The notes below the pieces were generated by a model. That model did not search any database. It had not been told where the DNA came from and saw nothing but the letters and a program-made list of their open reading frames with translations. This document shows, one piece after another, positions 20,880-33,575 of a stretch of DNA of 33,594 nucleotides. A program made the position numbers and the translations under genes. Position 1 is the stretch's first letter. Every line of letters begins with the position of its first letter. This DNA comes from Jimgerdemannia flammicorona. Taxonomy: Eukaryota > Mucoromycota > Endogonomycetes > Endogonales > Endogonaceae. The stretch covers positions 1-33,594 of the forward strand of contig RBNI01000322.1 in assembly GCA_003990745.1 (NCBI GenBank), read 5' to 3'.

Positions 20880-22529
20880 ATGATTTCACACGAGGAAACC
20901 ATCCCTATCGTCGACTTTTCCCTCTTCAAAACAGAACCTGCCAAGTGTGGTGAGGAACTCAAGCGTGCCTCGACCTCTATCGGCTTCTTTTATCTCGTCA
21001 ACCATGGTATCCCGCAGGAGGAAATCGACCTAATGTTCGAGCTGGTGTGTATCTACCATCCTATGCCGTGTGCGTTTGGTGACCGAACTTTTCATCTATA
21101 ACGAACATTGCCCATACGTCTACCCCTAAGTCGAAAGAGTTCTTCAATCTGCCCGAGGACGACAAGAAACACTACCTGATCGGCCAGAATAACATTGGTT
21201 ATTCCGCCATGTTCCAAGAACGGTGCGTTCCATGATTCTGTAACCATCATTCAAAATCCCAAGCGACAAACTTTTAGGAAAATCCCCATTCTTACACAAC
21301 GCCCCACCCATCTAAACAGCCTCGACCCTGAGACACAAAAGAAGGGCGATCATAAAGAGTAAGCGCCTGGATGTAGAGAATGGGTCTCAGATGGAACATC
21401 GAAATTTTGTCGGTCTCTAAACCGTTTGACTCGAATGTGTGTACATGTTGACAAGGGCGTGGAATTTCGGCAAGTTCGTCAATGGCGTACCCGCCAGTGA
21501 CCTTCCGCCTGTGTTCCAAAAGCGCGTCGAGGAACTGGCAAGATTTTCGAAAGTATGTCAGAGCTACGCTAGATATATCCAGAAACCATAAGTGTTTTAT
21601 GCAATAGATGATCATCTAAAGTCAGCTCATATGCGACTTTTGTTCTTCTTATCACTTCATCTAGTCGGGTCATAACCTCTGCCTCCAAATCCTTCAAGCA
21701 TTCGCCATCGGTCTCCAGGTAATTACATCTACACAACATCCTCACACCAAACATTTTTTTACCAGCGACCTCGTCTTGATAACCATCTCGTCCACTCATC
21801 CATCCCGCTAAAGATCCCCGAATCCGAGGACGGCAAGGACTGGTTCGCAAAGCGTCACGATTACGATCAGCCGAGTGGCGATATCCTTAGGTTCTTGAAG
21901 TACCCAAAAGGAAACGAAAAGGAATATGGGGAGGCCGTGAGAGCAGGGAGGTGAGTGGGAAAATGTCACATCAGCAAATATGTAAGCCATTTGCCACTCC
22001 ATATCGCCTCAATTCTAATCCTTCCGATCAATCCACCCGACACTCAGTCACACCGACTACGGTTCCCTGTCCCTCCTCTTCCAGCACAAGCTCCCTGGTC
22101 TGGAGGTTCAAGCTTCGCGCACGCACTGGATTTCTGCCCCGCTTATCCCCGGCGCCGTCCTGGTCAATATTGGCGACCTGATGGAGTTCGTAAGTAGATG
22201 TGTGCTATTTAATGAAGGTATTGGAAGTATTGGTCGAATTACCAAACTGCTCGATGTAGTTAATCCTTACTGGGCTTCCGTGAATTTAGTGGACGGGTGG
22301 GCTGTTCCGATCGACGCGGCACCGAGTCGTCTTCCTGCCCGAACACACTGCCGCCGACCGCTATTCCCTCGCCATGTTCTGCCATGCTAATGACGCCGTC
22401 CCGCTCGAGATCGTGCCCAGCCCCTTCCTCGCCGGCAGAGAACGTGTCGTCGCCGAGGGCGAAGAAAAGGTCATGACCGCTGGCGAGCACTTGCAATTCA
22501 GGCTGAACGCTACTTATACGTATTATTGA
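20880..22529 (+). CDS. 2-oxoglutarate/Fe(II)-dependent dioxygenase, isopenicillin-N-synthase-like
   Basis: Eight exons: 20880-21044, 21131-21222, 21320-21358, 21456-21552, 21665-21718, 21766-21950, 22048-22189, 22290-22529, giving 337 residues, normal for the family. The DIOX_N part starts IPIVDFSLF and includes GFFYLVNHGIP. The catalytic jelly roll has the iron ligands H212-x-D214 (SHTDYGS) and H269 (STRHRVV), and R282-x-S284 for 2-oxoglutarate binding, so the triad is complete. The family hydroxylates, desaturates or closes rings on small molecules. The substrate cannot be read from sequence. There is no secondary-metabolite cluster around it, so a general oxidative role is likely. The exon structure is dense, like its neighbours. 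Confidence 0.93.
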
Positions 22530-23210
22530 GGTCAAGCGAAATTTTGGGGGTGATATCACGGTAGTTTGTTGCGCGATCGCGAAGGTCGTTGCTCCGTATG
22601 TATGTGGGAGGGTGGCTTCGAGCCAAGTACATAAATCAAGGATTGGTTTACATTATACCCGGACGACGTTGAATCGCAGAAATTTGCGCCATTCTCTCTC
22701 GCTTTGGGGTGAAAGAGAGCCTTCCTTCTGATGCTGTCTCCGAGGCCTGAGACTGGACGCATTACGTCATTCTATTTAAACCTTTGTTCTTGTGGATTAG
22801 TTTGGCAATTATGTTTCTAAGACGAATCAAAGACCGTGGATGCAACTTGGGAAGCCTCGCCCAAAATGCAAGGCACAATAATTCATTGCGAATCAGGAAG
22901 ATTTAGTTGCACACGGCAAATACTAAAGTGTCACTGTTCTGCCATCCTACAGCTTTACCATATACCAGATATTCCGTGGATAAGATAACACTCGCCACGA
23001 GTTTCTCTGAATATGAGTGAAATATAAAAGGTGCTAGATGATGATCGCCAATGACGAACTTGATAATGAGATTAATATAATTAGCAACAAAAAGAAACCA
23101 ATTCGGTGGCTTGTTACCTTACGTCATCTGCAAAATTGGGACAGTAAACACAACCGATCAAGTCTTGTAGATCGATTTTGCCTTTTTCCTTCTCAGACCA
23201 ACCACTTACC
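22530..23210. other. Intergenic, dioxygenase to SR gene
   Basis: About 680 bp with no recognisable gene. It holds the 3' flank of the dioxygenase and the SR gene promoter. TTACGTCA half-CRE-like motifs occur near 22763 and 23121. No repeats stand out. Confidence 0.5.
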
Positions 23211-24796
23211 ATGGCCTTGTTCGTCGGTCGTCTCCCGCCTTCCATCAGAACCGTCGAGGTTGAAGAGCTCTTCTACAAATACGGCCGCATCAACCGTTGC
23301 GACGTCAAGGTACAAAATCATGCCTGTTTCTCCCTCTAATTGCGCCCATATTTCCGCCTTGCATTGTCGGACTGAGCGTGCTTTGATACTCCGTGCTTCA
23401 ACAAATTTATCGTTATAGCGTGGATCTAGCTACTGCAAGTATTGAAATTTCAAGTCTGGAATCGCCCCCTGTTCGTTGACAAGTTATAAATGGGCTCACT
23501 TCATTTCACCATCTTCAATGTTGTTTAGCGTACGGTTTTGTCGAGTTTTATGACAGGCGTGACGCAGAGGACGCACTTCGCGAATGTGATGGCATGGTGA
23601 GCAGAATCTCTTGAAATGCATTTATGAACCTCTTCCTATCATTTTCTATGAAAAAGACAAAAAAAAAATAAATAAATAACAAAAATAACACCGCAGAACA
23701 GTGAGGGATGGAAGAAGGAGCCGGGAAAAGCAACATTATTGGCGACACGCTCAGTTCTTATTTATGTTTCGCTCATCCATAAATCGCTGACAAAACTTCC
23801 TATAGCGCATTAGCGGATGCCGCATCGTCGTCGAGCTTGCTAAGGGCAACCAGCGACGTGGTGATGAAAGAAATTGCTTCAAGTGTGGAAAGGAAGGACA
23901 TTGGGCTAGAGATTGCATTGAAAGAAGGCGCAAGAAAAGGTAATTATGCGAATCTAACACACTTCATAACAAAAATATATTTAAACGATCGACGAGAGCC
24001 ACGTGGGACAGATTGAGAGAACATGGACAGTAAATTCGGAATAGCCCTCATCCTTCCTCAATCACAAACGTTCCTGTAAACGTTGGATCAAATCATACCC
24101 CTGTCGCTTTGCACAGGATCTACTACTTCCGTTTTGTCATGTCCGCCATTTCAAGTGTACTACCTACTTCAACTCCTCCGCCCTCCTCTCTGACCGAGGC
24201 CGGTTGAGCTCCCTTGTGGAAGGCCCAAAGTCGTTCTGCCACCTATCACTGTTCCTACGCACACAATCTTGCGGCCTCCAGAGTGATGCGTCTAATACGG
24301 GCAGGCTCGAATTGCTCACTTGGCTGTATTTATTGAGCTATTCTTCATCCCCCCCTCCCCCATCATTTCTTTCTCCGTGCTATTGTAACCGTCCCCACAT
24401 ACACGCAGTAGGTCAAGGTCTCGCCACCACCGCCACCGTTCATCTCGCTCACGCAGTCGCTCGGACTCTCGCAGCCCGCCCAAGAGGCGTAACAAGAGCC
24501 GCAGAAAGTCTCGCTCGCGATCCGCTTCACCCAGGCTCAAGTCCTCATCGCACCATCGAAGGAGCCGCGACGAGGGTAGCCGTCGTGATCGCAGCCGTAG
24601 CAGCCGCAGCCGCAGCCGTAGCGGCAGCCGTAGCCGTGGCTCTCGTTCTCGGTCTCCGGCATCAGATGTGGAGAAGCGTGGCAGGTCCAGGTCCCCGCGT
24701 TCGCGCTCGCCTATAGAAGAACTTAAGAGAGTGACTCAGGATGAGGATGAGGAGGTGCGTGACAGGTCTATCTCGCCTGCTGCGGAAGAAAATTGA
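23211..24796 (+). CDS. SR splicing factor: RRM, CCHC zinc knuckle and RS domain
   Basis: Exons: 23211-23309, 23529-23596, 23806-23939, 24409-24796. The first carries RNP2 (LFVGRLP), the second RNP1 (YGFVEF). The third completes the RRM and holds a CCHC knuckle (CFKCGKEGHWARDC). The fourth is a long Arg/Ser domain with an acidic tail ending AAEEN. Architecture resembles SRSF7/9G8 and plant RSZ proteins, which bind exonic enhancers and couple splicing to export. Phases show a problem between the first two exons: the donor at 23310 leaves phase 0, but the next exon needs phase 1. Either a micro-exon beginning CGTGGATC near 23420 (encoding the expected Arg-Gly) or a later donor near 23326 is used. 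The 469-nt last intron is the longest in the window; long introns in SR genes often serve autoregulation, which is inference here. Confidence 0.88.
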
Positions 24797-25408
24797 GGCT
24801 TACCTGGATGGGTGGATACATCGAGCGGCCGTATTAACTGGTAAGCGGACCGTGTGCTACCCAACTTTCGCCTACCTCTATGATGAATTTACCGATCTTG
24901 TTATTTAATTGTCATATTGCGTTCCACAGATCCTTCAAAGTGTTCCACTTGCTTACTGGTGTTAGATTTACATAACCATCGCATTGCTTCCCAAGACCAA
25001 ATGCTGATATAATAACTGACAAACGCTAGCACTGGAATGTCATTTGGGACTTGGCTGGCAATCGTTCCTATTCGCTTTTCTTCCCTCGCAGATACAATAG
25101 GCAAACATCGCTGCCGCACACAAGACACAAAAATGTGCCATCGCTTTTGTCCTTTTTCATGTTTTTTTCTTGAAATATCAGAGCAGAATAGAGAAGAATT
25201 CAACAGAAAAACGATTGTGAATAAATAGAAATGGGTATGATGGCTAATGAATTACCGGGAGTTGGTACTTGGGGATTCATATGGCCGAAATGCTAACGGT
25301 TACCAGTTTGGATCTTTGAAGGTTTAAAAGAAAGAAGAAAAAAAAAAAAGAAAAAGTATTGTGACGGTTCGTGACGCCCCATTATTGACGTCATTGCCTA
25401 GGTGTGTT
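24797..25408. other. Intergenic, SR gene to zinc-ribbon gene
   Basis: About 610 bp with no gene seen. It contains the SR gene 3' flank, an A-rich run near 25339-25350 and a CRE-type palindrome just before the next start codon. Confidence 0.5.
25386..25393. promoter_or_regulatory. TGACGTCA palindrome (CRE/ATF-type site)
   Basis: Perfect CRE octamer 16 bp before the ATG of the DDIAS-like gene. bZIP ATF/CREB-type factors bind this sequence in fungi. Occupancy is inference. Confidence 0.5.
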
Positions 25409-26921
25409 ATGATGGACGCGACTTTTGCAACATCGAAATGGTCTTACACAATGGTTCGCGTCCTGGCCACGGTGGTTCGGATCGCGCCTCTCGCCACTTT
25501 CTGCTATCCCTCGTGTTCAGATTGCCTGGCGAGTCTTAATAGCGCATTATCTTGTAAGAAATGTTTGCGGCTTCACAAGCCACAAGATGTGATGTACCGT
25601 TATCGCGTTTCTCTCGTTATTTCCATCAATGCTGTCGCGCGGTTGTTAAAAGGTATGCTGTGAACTCCGTCTATCCGTAACCTTATTTAATTCTCATTAC
25701 TGACGGTTCACCAATTTTCAGTTACCATATTTGGCACAGGCCCTCTTACGGAACTTTTCGGCCTCCCAGCGACAGAGTTTCAAGAACATCTCAACCTCAT
25801 ATGCCGCACTTCACCCACGCTTCACACGCAGAAAAATCTTCAACAGCATGTATGGGACGCTCTCGAATGTATCATGATTGGCGAGCTATATGGATTCGAT
25901 CTAGATGCTGCGTGGGAGACGGCAGGGCACAAGGTGATACCTCAGGAGTCGATCGTCGCAAAGATTACTCCATTGCAATCACCCATGGTGACAGTGGTAG
26001 ATTATCTTAAACGATATACTTGTGTCTGGGAAGTGAAACTGTCAACACAACCCTGTATTGCTAACGTAGATGAAAACAGGATTCTCGAAAAGAGTACTGC
26101 GGAAACCCATGACAATGCTGTTCCGGAAAATCTGGGGCCAGACTTGCTTCCAAGTGATTTCGTCGCGCCTGTCAATCCATATCCGAAAGACAAGGGGCAT
26201 GCTTCTGCTGACAGTGACGACGAATACAACAAGTTACAATTGTCGGACTTCCCGGATGACGATGAATTACTGTTTGAAACCGTATCCTACACTGCCTCGC
26301 GTGACTCAAAAAAATGCTGCTGAACCGCACATGAATTCGATGTCTGTCGAACGTCGAGCCAGCTTTCATTCTGGCTCAGAACTGCTGCAGTTTGACTCGG
26401 CGCAAGAACACACGCATACAGACAGCAAGTATTTGCGATCTAGCGATGCCGATGCCATTAAAGGTAGTTACATTATGGACAATGAAGATGAAGGCATTCT
26501 GGCTTCACTCCTGGATCAGCTGTCTTTTCGCGACTACTATACTTATGACGACGAAGCACCATACCCATATCATCCATCGAATTCCAGTCCACCCGCTTCC
26601 TCTACTGATTACGATTCACCAACTGGCGGCAACAGTACGCAATATTCAGATTTTCTAGACACTTTCGATGATATAGAAGACGGTATTCATAAAACGACCC
26701 AAACGATTGGATTTCCACCCGATTCGGTCGCGACGAGAATATCACAAGACGTTACGGCATGCCAAGCAACAGAAGCTACGGCGAATCAATCGTATCGACG
26801 GCCAGAAGTTGATTGTGAAAACAATCGTTGTGATGTCGGCGAGAAGGATGAATACGACGAGGAGTTTGGGGATGACGAGGAAATGGTGAAAATTCTAGCA
26901 GAGATGGCAATGGAACCGTGA
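25409..26921 (+). CDS. DDIAS/RPA1-C-like zinc-ribbon OB-fold protein
   Basis: Proposed exons: 25409-25652, 25722-26300, 26359-26921, giving 461 residues. The N-terminal region has a four-cysteine ribbon (C36-x2-C39, C49-x2-C52) followed by YRYRVSLVISI and VTIFGTGPLTELFG. This is the pattern of the C-terminal OB fold of replication protein A large subunit and of DDIAS (noxin), a DNA-damage-linked protein. The rest is low-complexity and acidic, ending DEEFGDDEEMVKILAEMAME, an acidic-hydrophobic helix. Without the last intron, the second exon would run to a stop at 26321-26323. Splicing 58 nt from GTGACT (26301) to AG (26358) restores a long frame, but an indel in the A7 run at 26308-26314 would do the same. 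Two ATGs start the frame (25409 and 25412). Role in DNA repair is inferred from the family. Confidence 0.75.
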
Positions 26922-27173
26922 ACAATTTCTTCGTATCATAACTCTCCCGACTCTCGGCGCGGGCGATTGCTTATAAATGCTTTCCCCAGAAATGCATCCC
27001 TAGGGTTCGAAATGCATCTACAGGGTTCGGTGCCACGAATGAAACAAAGACGAAATACAGAAGCAGCCACAACTCCTCAGACAACGAAGTTTATAAAAGT
27101 TGTGCTGCTGTCGTTCATCCTTTCCTTCCAATTCACATCAACCTCTTTTTTAAAAAATTAAAAATTAAAAGTT

Positions 27174-28557
<1,384 letters not shown>

Positions 28558-29025
28558 GCCTGGTCTTGTGGGTGCACTTCCTCTCGAGAATGCGGATATA
28601 TATATTATTTTTTGAATTAAATTACGATAAGATCCGATGATGTATAGACATGTCCCCTCGGGTGAATAAAGGGATAAGCACGATCCATATTTGGCACCGC
28701 GATTTGGCAAACATTCGCGCGTTGGCGCAAATGGCGATTCAGGCAAAAGTTACATCTGCCCTCCTCATTGAATACCTCAATAAGAGATGCGAAAGCAAAC
28801 TTTCATGATCTTTGAACGAATGACATCAATGGTTTTCCCGGAATTTGTTCAGAATGATTGTCACACACAATAATTTGAGCAGCTTTCAGTCGCATATCAC
28901 CCCATGCTGAGTCATGCATTTCATGCTATTCTGATAGCTTGAAGTAGCCAGCGGTTTCAAAATAAGAATTCTATCCTTTCTATGGCAATAGATATGTCTA
29001 GTCACTTTTAATATTATCGCAGGCT
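28558..29025. other. Convergent intergenic region
   Basis: About 470 bp between the 3' ends of the reductase (+) and COX11 (-). No gene seen; it should hold both terminators. Confidence 0.5.
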
Positions 29026-29775
29026 CTACGACTGATGTGCCAAGTTCTTGGCGTATTTAGCATTAAAGAAGGTGTAACTCAAGGTCACAGTATTAACGTC
29101 CTTCATGTACGGATCGTTCATAAAATCTGGGTCAATGTAAAAGAAAACGGGCATGTCGACCTCCTCGCCCGCCCTCAACTTCTGTTCCTCAAAGCAGAAG
29201 CATTGGATCTTGTTGAAATACTTTGCCGCCTTCTGTGGGGTCACATTGTACGTCGCGATCCCCACGATGTCCTCGTCGCTCTTGTTCTTGGCCTTGTAGA
29301 AGGTCAGAGCGGTCTCGCCGGGGAGCACGCGGATCTCCCGAAGCTCGGGCTTAAACGTCCACTGCAATGCATCGGATATGTTGGAGGCGAAAGTGATGCG
29401 GATGCGACGACCGAAATTGGTGGCGGGGACGAGGCGGTCGGGCTCGAGACGGCTGGAGTCGGCAGTGCCAGGAGTGCCGCTGAATCCTGGGACGGCGGCG
29501 CAGAAGATGCGGTAGAGAGGGACAGAGGCATAGGAGAGGCCGACCATGGTGATGAAGACGGCAAGGGCGTACATGCCGCCACTTTTGTTATCAAGGGATT
29601 TTCGGGAGGACGAGAGGTCCTCGGTGGTGGCTTGGGCGGAAGCATAGAACCGAGACGCGGACGGACGGAGAAGGAATGACGGGGGGACAAAGGGCGAGGA
29701 CAGTGGACGGATATGAAGTAGGCGAGGACAGGTTCTGCGTGAAAGTGGATACAATGAAGCGAGCATGGTAGGCAA
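29026..29775 (-). CDS. Cytochrome c oxidase assembly protein COX11
   Basis: A single uninterrupted frame of 249 residues. The N-terminal 45 residues are Arg/Ser/Leu-rich without acids, a typical mitochondrial presequence. One membrane segment lies at about 67-88 (GGMYALAVFITMVGLSYASV), followed by PLYRIFC and then the intermembrane-space domain with the copper-binding CFCFEEQ motif at 192-198. All hallmark residues are present. COX11 delivers copper to the CuB site of Cox1 in complex IV assembly. The start could be M1 or M4. It has no intron, in contrast to its neighbours. It diverges from the GCP3 gene across 144 bp. Confidence 0.97.
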   Translation of the reverse strand: MPTMLASLYPLSRRTCPRLLHIRPLSSPFVPPSFLLRPSASRFYASAQATTEDLSSSRKSLDNKSGGMYALAVFITMVGLSYASVPLYRIFCAAVPGFSGTPGTADSSRLEPDRLVPATNFGRRIRITFASNISDALQWTFKPELREIRVLPGETALTFYKAKNKSDEDIVGIATYNVTPQKAAKYFNKIQCFCFEEQKLRAGEEVDMPVFFYIDPDFMNDPYMKDVNTVTLSYTFFNAKYAKNLAHQS

Positions 29776-29919
29776 GAGACGAGAGGCGAGAGTTTAGGAT
29801 GGCATGACTAGCCTATTCACTATTCTATGACGTCACCATCCCACTACCACGCGAAAAACTTGATACGCGCCCTGTCTTGCTTCTGGCTGCTCTTTCCAAA
29901 AAAAAAAAACAGCCAAACC
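29776..29919. promoter_or_regulatory. Divergent promoter, COX11 / GCP3, with CRE palindrome
   Basis: 144 bp between start codons. It contains a perfect TGACGTCA at 29828-29835 and a 12-bp A run (29898-29909) that would lie in the GCP3 leader. Regulation by a bZIP factor is inference. Confidence 0.55.
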
Positions 29920-32900
29920 ATGAACAGAGCCCCTCAAAACAACTCCCTGACAAACTTCTTCCACACCTCCCCACAGCCACCCGATCTCCCTCGAACTGCC
30001 AACCCCCCCGAGTCTCAGTCAGACTACATATCCAAACAGCTGCTCGCCCTAGTAAAACACCTTCTTCAGATCGACACCACCACCACCACCACCACCGGAG
30101 CCGATCGGTCGCCGTACGCCTCGCTCGGCATCAGTATCGCCACGAATGCCGACTCGGCAAGGAATGGCGCTGCGGGCGACACGAAAGTGAAGGAGATCTA
30201 CAAACACGCGCTGAGGATCCTTGGGAGGTAAGAGTATGCAGAAGTCTGGAGACGGGTTCCACATTGAGCTCCACCGCTTGGTAACTTCTCTAACGGCAAT
30301 CATTCTATGCGACAGTCGGCTTACTCCTTCTGTGGTAACAGACGAGATGCACCTCGTTGACCAAATCAAAAAGAAACGTGAGTTTCGTTATTACGCCTAA
30401 ATGCTTCGATATCACTCTCCACCACCATTTTATGACATGACGCTTATCCACCCCATCATTGTACATTACAGTAATCCGAGAACAAAGATCTTCAACAAAG
30501 GCAATAAGATTTTCGAATCTCTACGGCAAGCTTTCATCCCAGGTATCCATGACAGCACAAAGATATGGTTCTATTACGTCGAATTTTTAAAACAAGAATG
30601 TCACGTTTTATGGATAAGGGGTTTGGGCGGGTTTTATAAACCGACGAAATTCGATGTGATTGGAAATATTCATACAATTATGGGGTTCCGTTCATTAGAC
30701 GACGCTGACACGGAGATGGGCAATCATGTACTTCCTACTTTCAGCGAGCGAGAAACCCTCGTCGCATTCCATGGAGTTCAATTCATTGGCGGATTCGGCC
30801 GTGAGTCCAATATTTTTATCCTGCACCTCATGCTGTTCTCCGTTGTGTCATTATATGTTACCGCCAGATCACCTCATCGCAAACAAAGATCCACATAATC
30901 CGTTCCTGTCACTGATGGTCTCAGCAGCCCGTAGAACAAACCTTCGCCGCCATGGGCTTGCAGAACATCTCACCGGCAGCCGCGCCCAACCAACGTATGG
31001 ACGGAGACCCAAGGTCGAGCGCGCGCATATTCGGCAATCAGCGTAACAACGATGACAGCCAGGCGAATTCTCCACAACCGCAACCGTCCAAGTCCTCCAA
31101 GGATTCGCAGCTTTCCGGGTTGGCTGCTTATAAGCAGTACCTGGCCGCTGGGGATTGTAAGTGTTCGAGGGCTGATGGTAGTTTTTGTAGTATCTGATAA
31201 TCTAGTGATGCCTTGGGCTTAGTACCACATTGCTGATCGTGCGATACACTTCCTGATTATTATCTTCATTGCTTCATACAGCGACCTACGAGGTTTCTGA
31301 GACGGCGTTGCTACGGGACGCTATTTTTATGTTCCAGGGGATCGACGGGCGGTACGTCAAGTTCGCCGAGGATGCGGGTTCTTACGTTATTGATAACAAG
31401 GTCTGTCATACCTCCATTGAGAATAGTAAATAACGATGTTCTCTCCGTGTCTGTATATGACCAGATGCGGTTGAATCGAATGGGAGGACCTTGTGCGACG
31501 ATTACGTGTCCTAGCAACATGATTCATTTTTGTCTAAATATGCCTTTGTCCAGGTGGCTATACCACGTTCGACACGAGACCTTATTCATCGGTTGTCCGA
31601 GCTTGGGTGGCTTTACAAGCGAGTGCATATGTTTGTTCGGGTTCGGGCCGACGATACATCCATCGGCCTCGTGGGTCAGGTTGGTGTTTTTGTCAGTTTT
31701 GCAAGATCTATTTAGTCCCTCATCATCACTTATGAGATCTGAATACTCGACTTAAACATTATGCAACTGGCATCCTGTACAGAGTTTCTGCTCCGCATTA
31801 CAGCGAGAGCTCACAGACTACTACCGCCTGATCGCGGTACTGGAGGCGCAAATTGCAAAGGACGACGCGAGTAACCGTGGCGGTTCTGTGACCACCAAGG
31901 GGCTCAGCTTGAAGCGGCTGCTGGTCTGGACGCAGGACTCCATGCAAAGATTGAGACTGATGAGCGTTTTGGTCGACGTATGTGCGGGTAGGTTACGGAT
32001 TTATAAAGAAGCATCGATTCGTGGCCGGTAAAGGTGCTAGGTGTTTGGTGTGATCACTTACTAGTTTTAATTTCAATATTATGTTTTGGACTACTGCCAG
32101 AGCAAAAAGGCGGCCAACTTGTGAATACTATCTACGGTTACACCAGTCATGGCGACCCTTTCATCCACAACTTCATCAACCACCTATTGGAAGACGTAAT
32201 GTATCTCTCAAATGTCAACTTACATATGCAATATGAGTGTCCGCATATTTATTCAACTTGACTGATCCATTGTTTTTCGTTGGTTTCCTACCTTCATTCG
32301 ACTTCGTTCTGGTTTTCGCGTTATTTATTTGCAGGTCTCGAAGCCCTTTTACGAGATGTTGCAACGCTGGATCTACGAAGGCGAGCTCGAAGATCCCTAC
32401 AACGAGTTCTTTGTTGCGTGCGACGACAGCGTGCAAGAGGAGGAATTGTGGCTACGGAAATACTCGATGAGGGAAGATATGTTACCGAGTTTCATCGGGA
32501 AGGCGCTGGCGCAAAAGGTTCGGTTGCAGTTTTTTATCTCAAATCTGACGACTCTATGTTAAGCCATGACTCAGTGCGATATTCATATATTGTTACAGAT
32601 TTTCTCCATCGGCAAGTCGCTTAATTTCATCCGTTACAGTTGCCATGATGACACCCTCGTATCGAAACCAGGGGACATAGTCTCAGACCGACGTAAGTTA
32701 TACAATTAGGCACTCTTCATATTCCATTCAGTTTTCCATTCCGTATGAGCAGTACTTAACAATAACCCGCAGTCCAGGTGCTAAAGTACGGTGACATTGT
32801 CACCGTCGAAAGTTCGATCGATGCCGCCTATACCGAAACTAGCCGACGTTTGCTCGATCTGCTGTCCAACAAGTACAAGCTGATGGAACATTTCCGTGCG

Positions 32901-33030
32901 CTCAAGCGTTACCTGCTTCTTGGTCAGGGTGATTTCATCCAGTATCTGATGGACTCATTAGGGTGCGTTTTGCTACTACGGTTCGGAGGGCAGTTTGCAG
33001 TTTGCATCTAACTCCACGAAAGGATTCATT

Positions 33031-33075
<45 letters not shown>

Positions 33076-33575
33076 GTTTGTTTTGTTTTGCGGGATGATG
33101 GTGGAGAATAATCTTCCAAATTTATTGAAATCGCCAACACAGAGACGGGCTCGACAAAGCAGCCAATACCCTATATCGCCATAATTTGACTGGTACATTG
33201 GAGACCGCTATCCGCGCATCAAATGCACAATATGACGATCCCGAAATATTACGGCGGCTGGACGTGCGATTACTCGAGGTGAGTTAAACATGCCTCACAT
33301 ATTGTGACCAACTTAGGTTGATCTCTATATAATCATTGCGCTGATGACCGTTGCTCACCTCTCCGAACAGGTCTCACCAGGCGACCTGGGCTGGGATGTG
33401 TTCACTCTCGATTACCACGTGGATTCGCCGATCAACACTGTATTTACGCCCCAGGCGATGCATCAGTATCTCAAGTTGTTCAACTTCTTGTGGCGTCTCA
33501 AGAGAGTTGAGCATACACTATCGGCTGCGTGGCGCCGTATGGTGACAAGCGGGCGCAAGTTTGGCATGATTACTG
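29920..33575 (+). CDS. Gamma-tubulin complex component 3 (GCP3/Spc98), 5' part
   Basis: Exons: 29920-30227, 30316-30377, 30472-30542, about 30753-30800, 30925-31156, 31282-31400, 31554-31679, 31783-31987, 32101-32195, 32335-32517, 32599-32692, 32773-32962, 33143-33278, 33371-33575. The frame then splices (GTAAGAG) to sequence outside the window, so about 690 residues are seen and the C terminus is missing. Diagnostic blocks are [87 protein letters not shown] and [21 protein letters not shown], as in GCP3. The protein nucleates microtubules at spindle poles within the gamma-tubulin complex. The short conserved segment expected after LYGKLSSQ (the RW-ILY block) is not evident between 30543 and 30752, so the start of the fourth exon is uncertain. 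Confidence 0.92.
33035..33074. repeat. Poly(T) tract, 40 bp, in GCP3 intron
   Basis: 40 T on the + strand inside intron 32963-33142 of GCP3, again T on the sense strand. Confidence 0.92.

Noticed and set aside
24316..24540. Arg/Glu-rich minus-strand open frame
   Set aside because: Reverse reading of the Arg/Ser repeat region of the SR gene.
29035..29679. 214-residue plus-strand open frame
   Set aside because: Antisense shadow of COX11, which has clear presequence, membrane and copper motifs.
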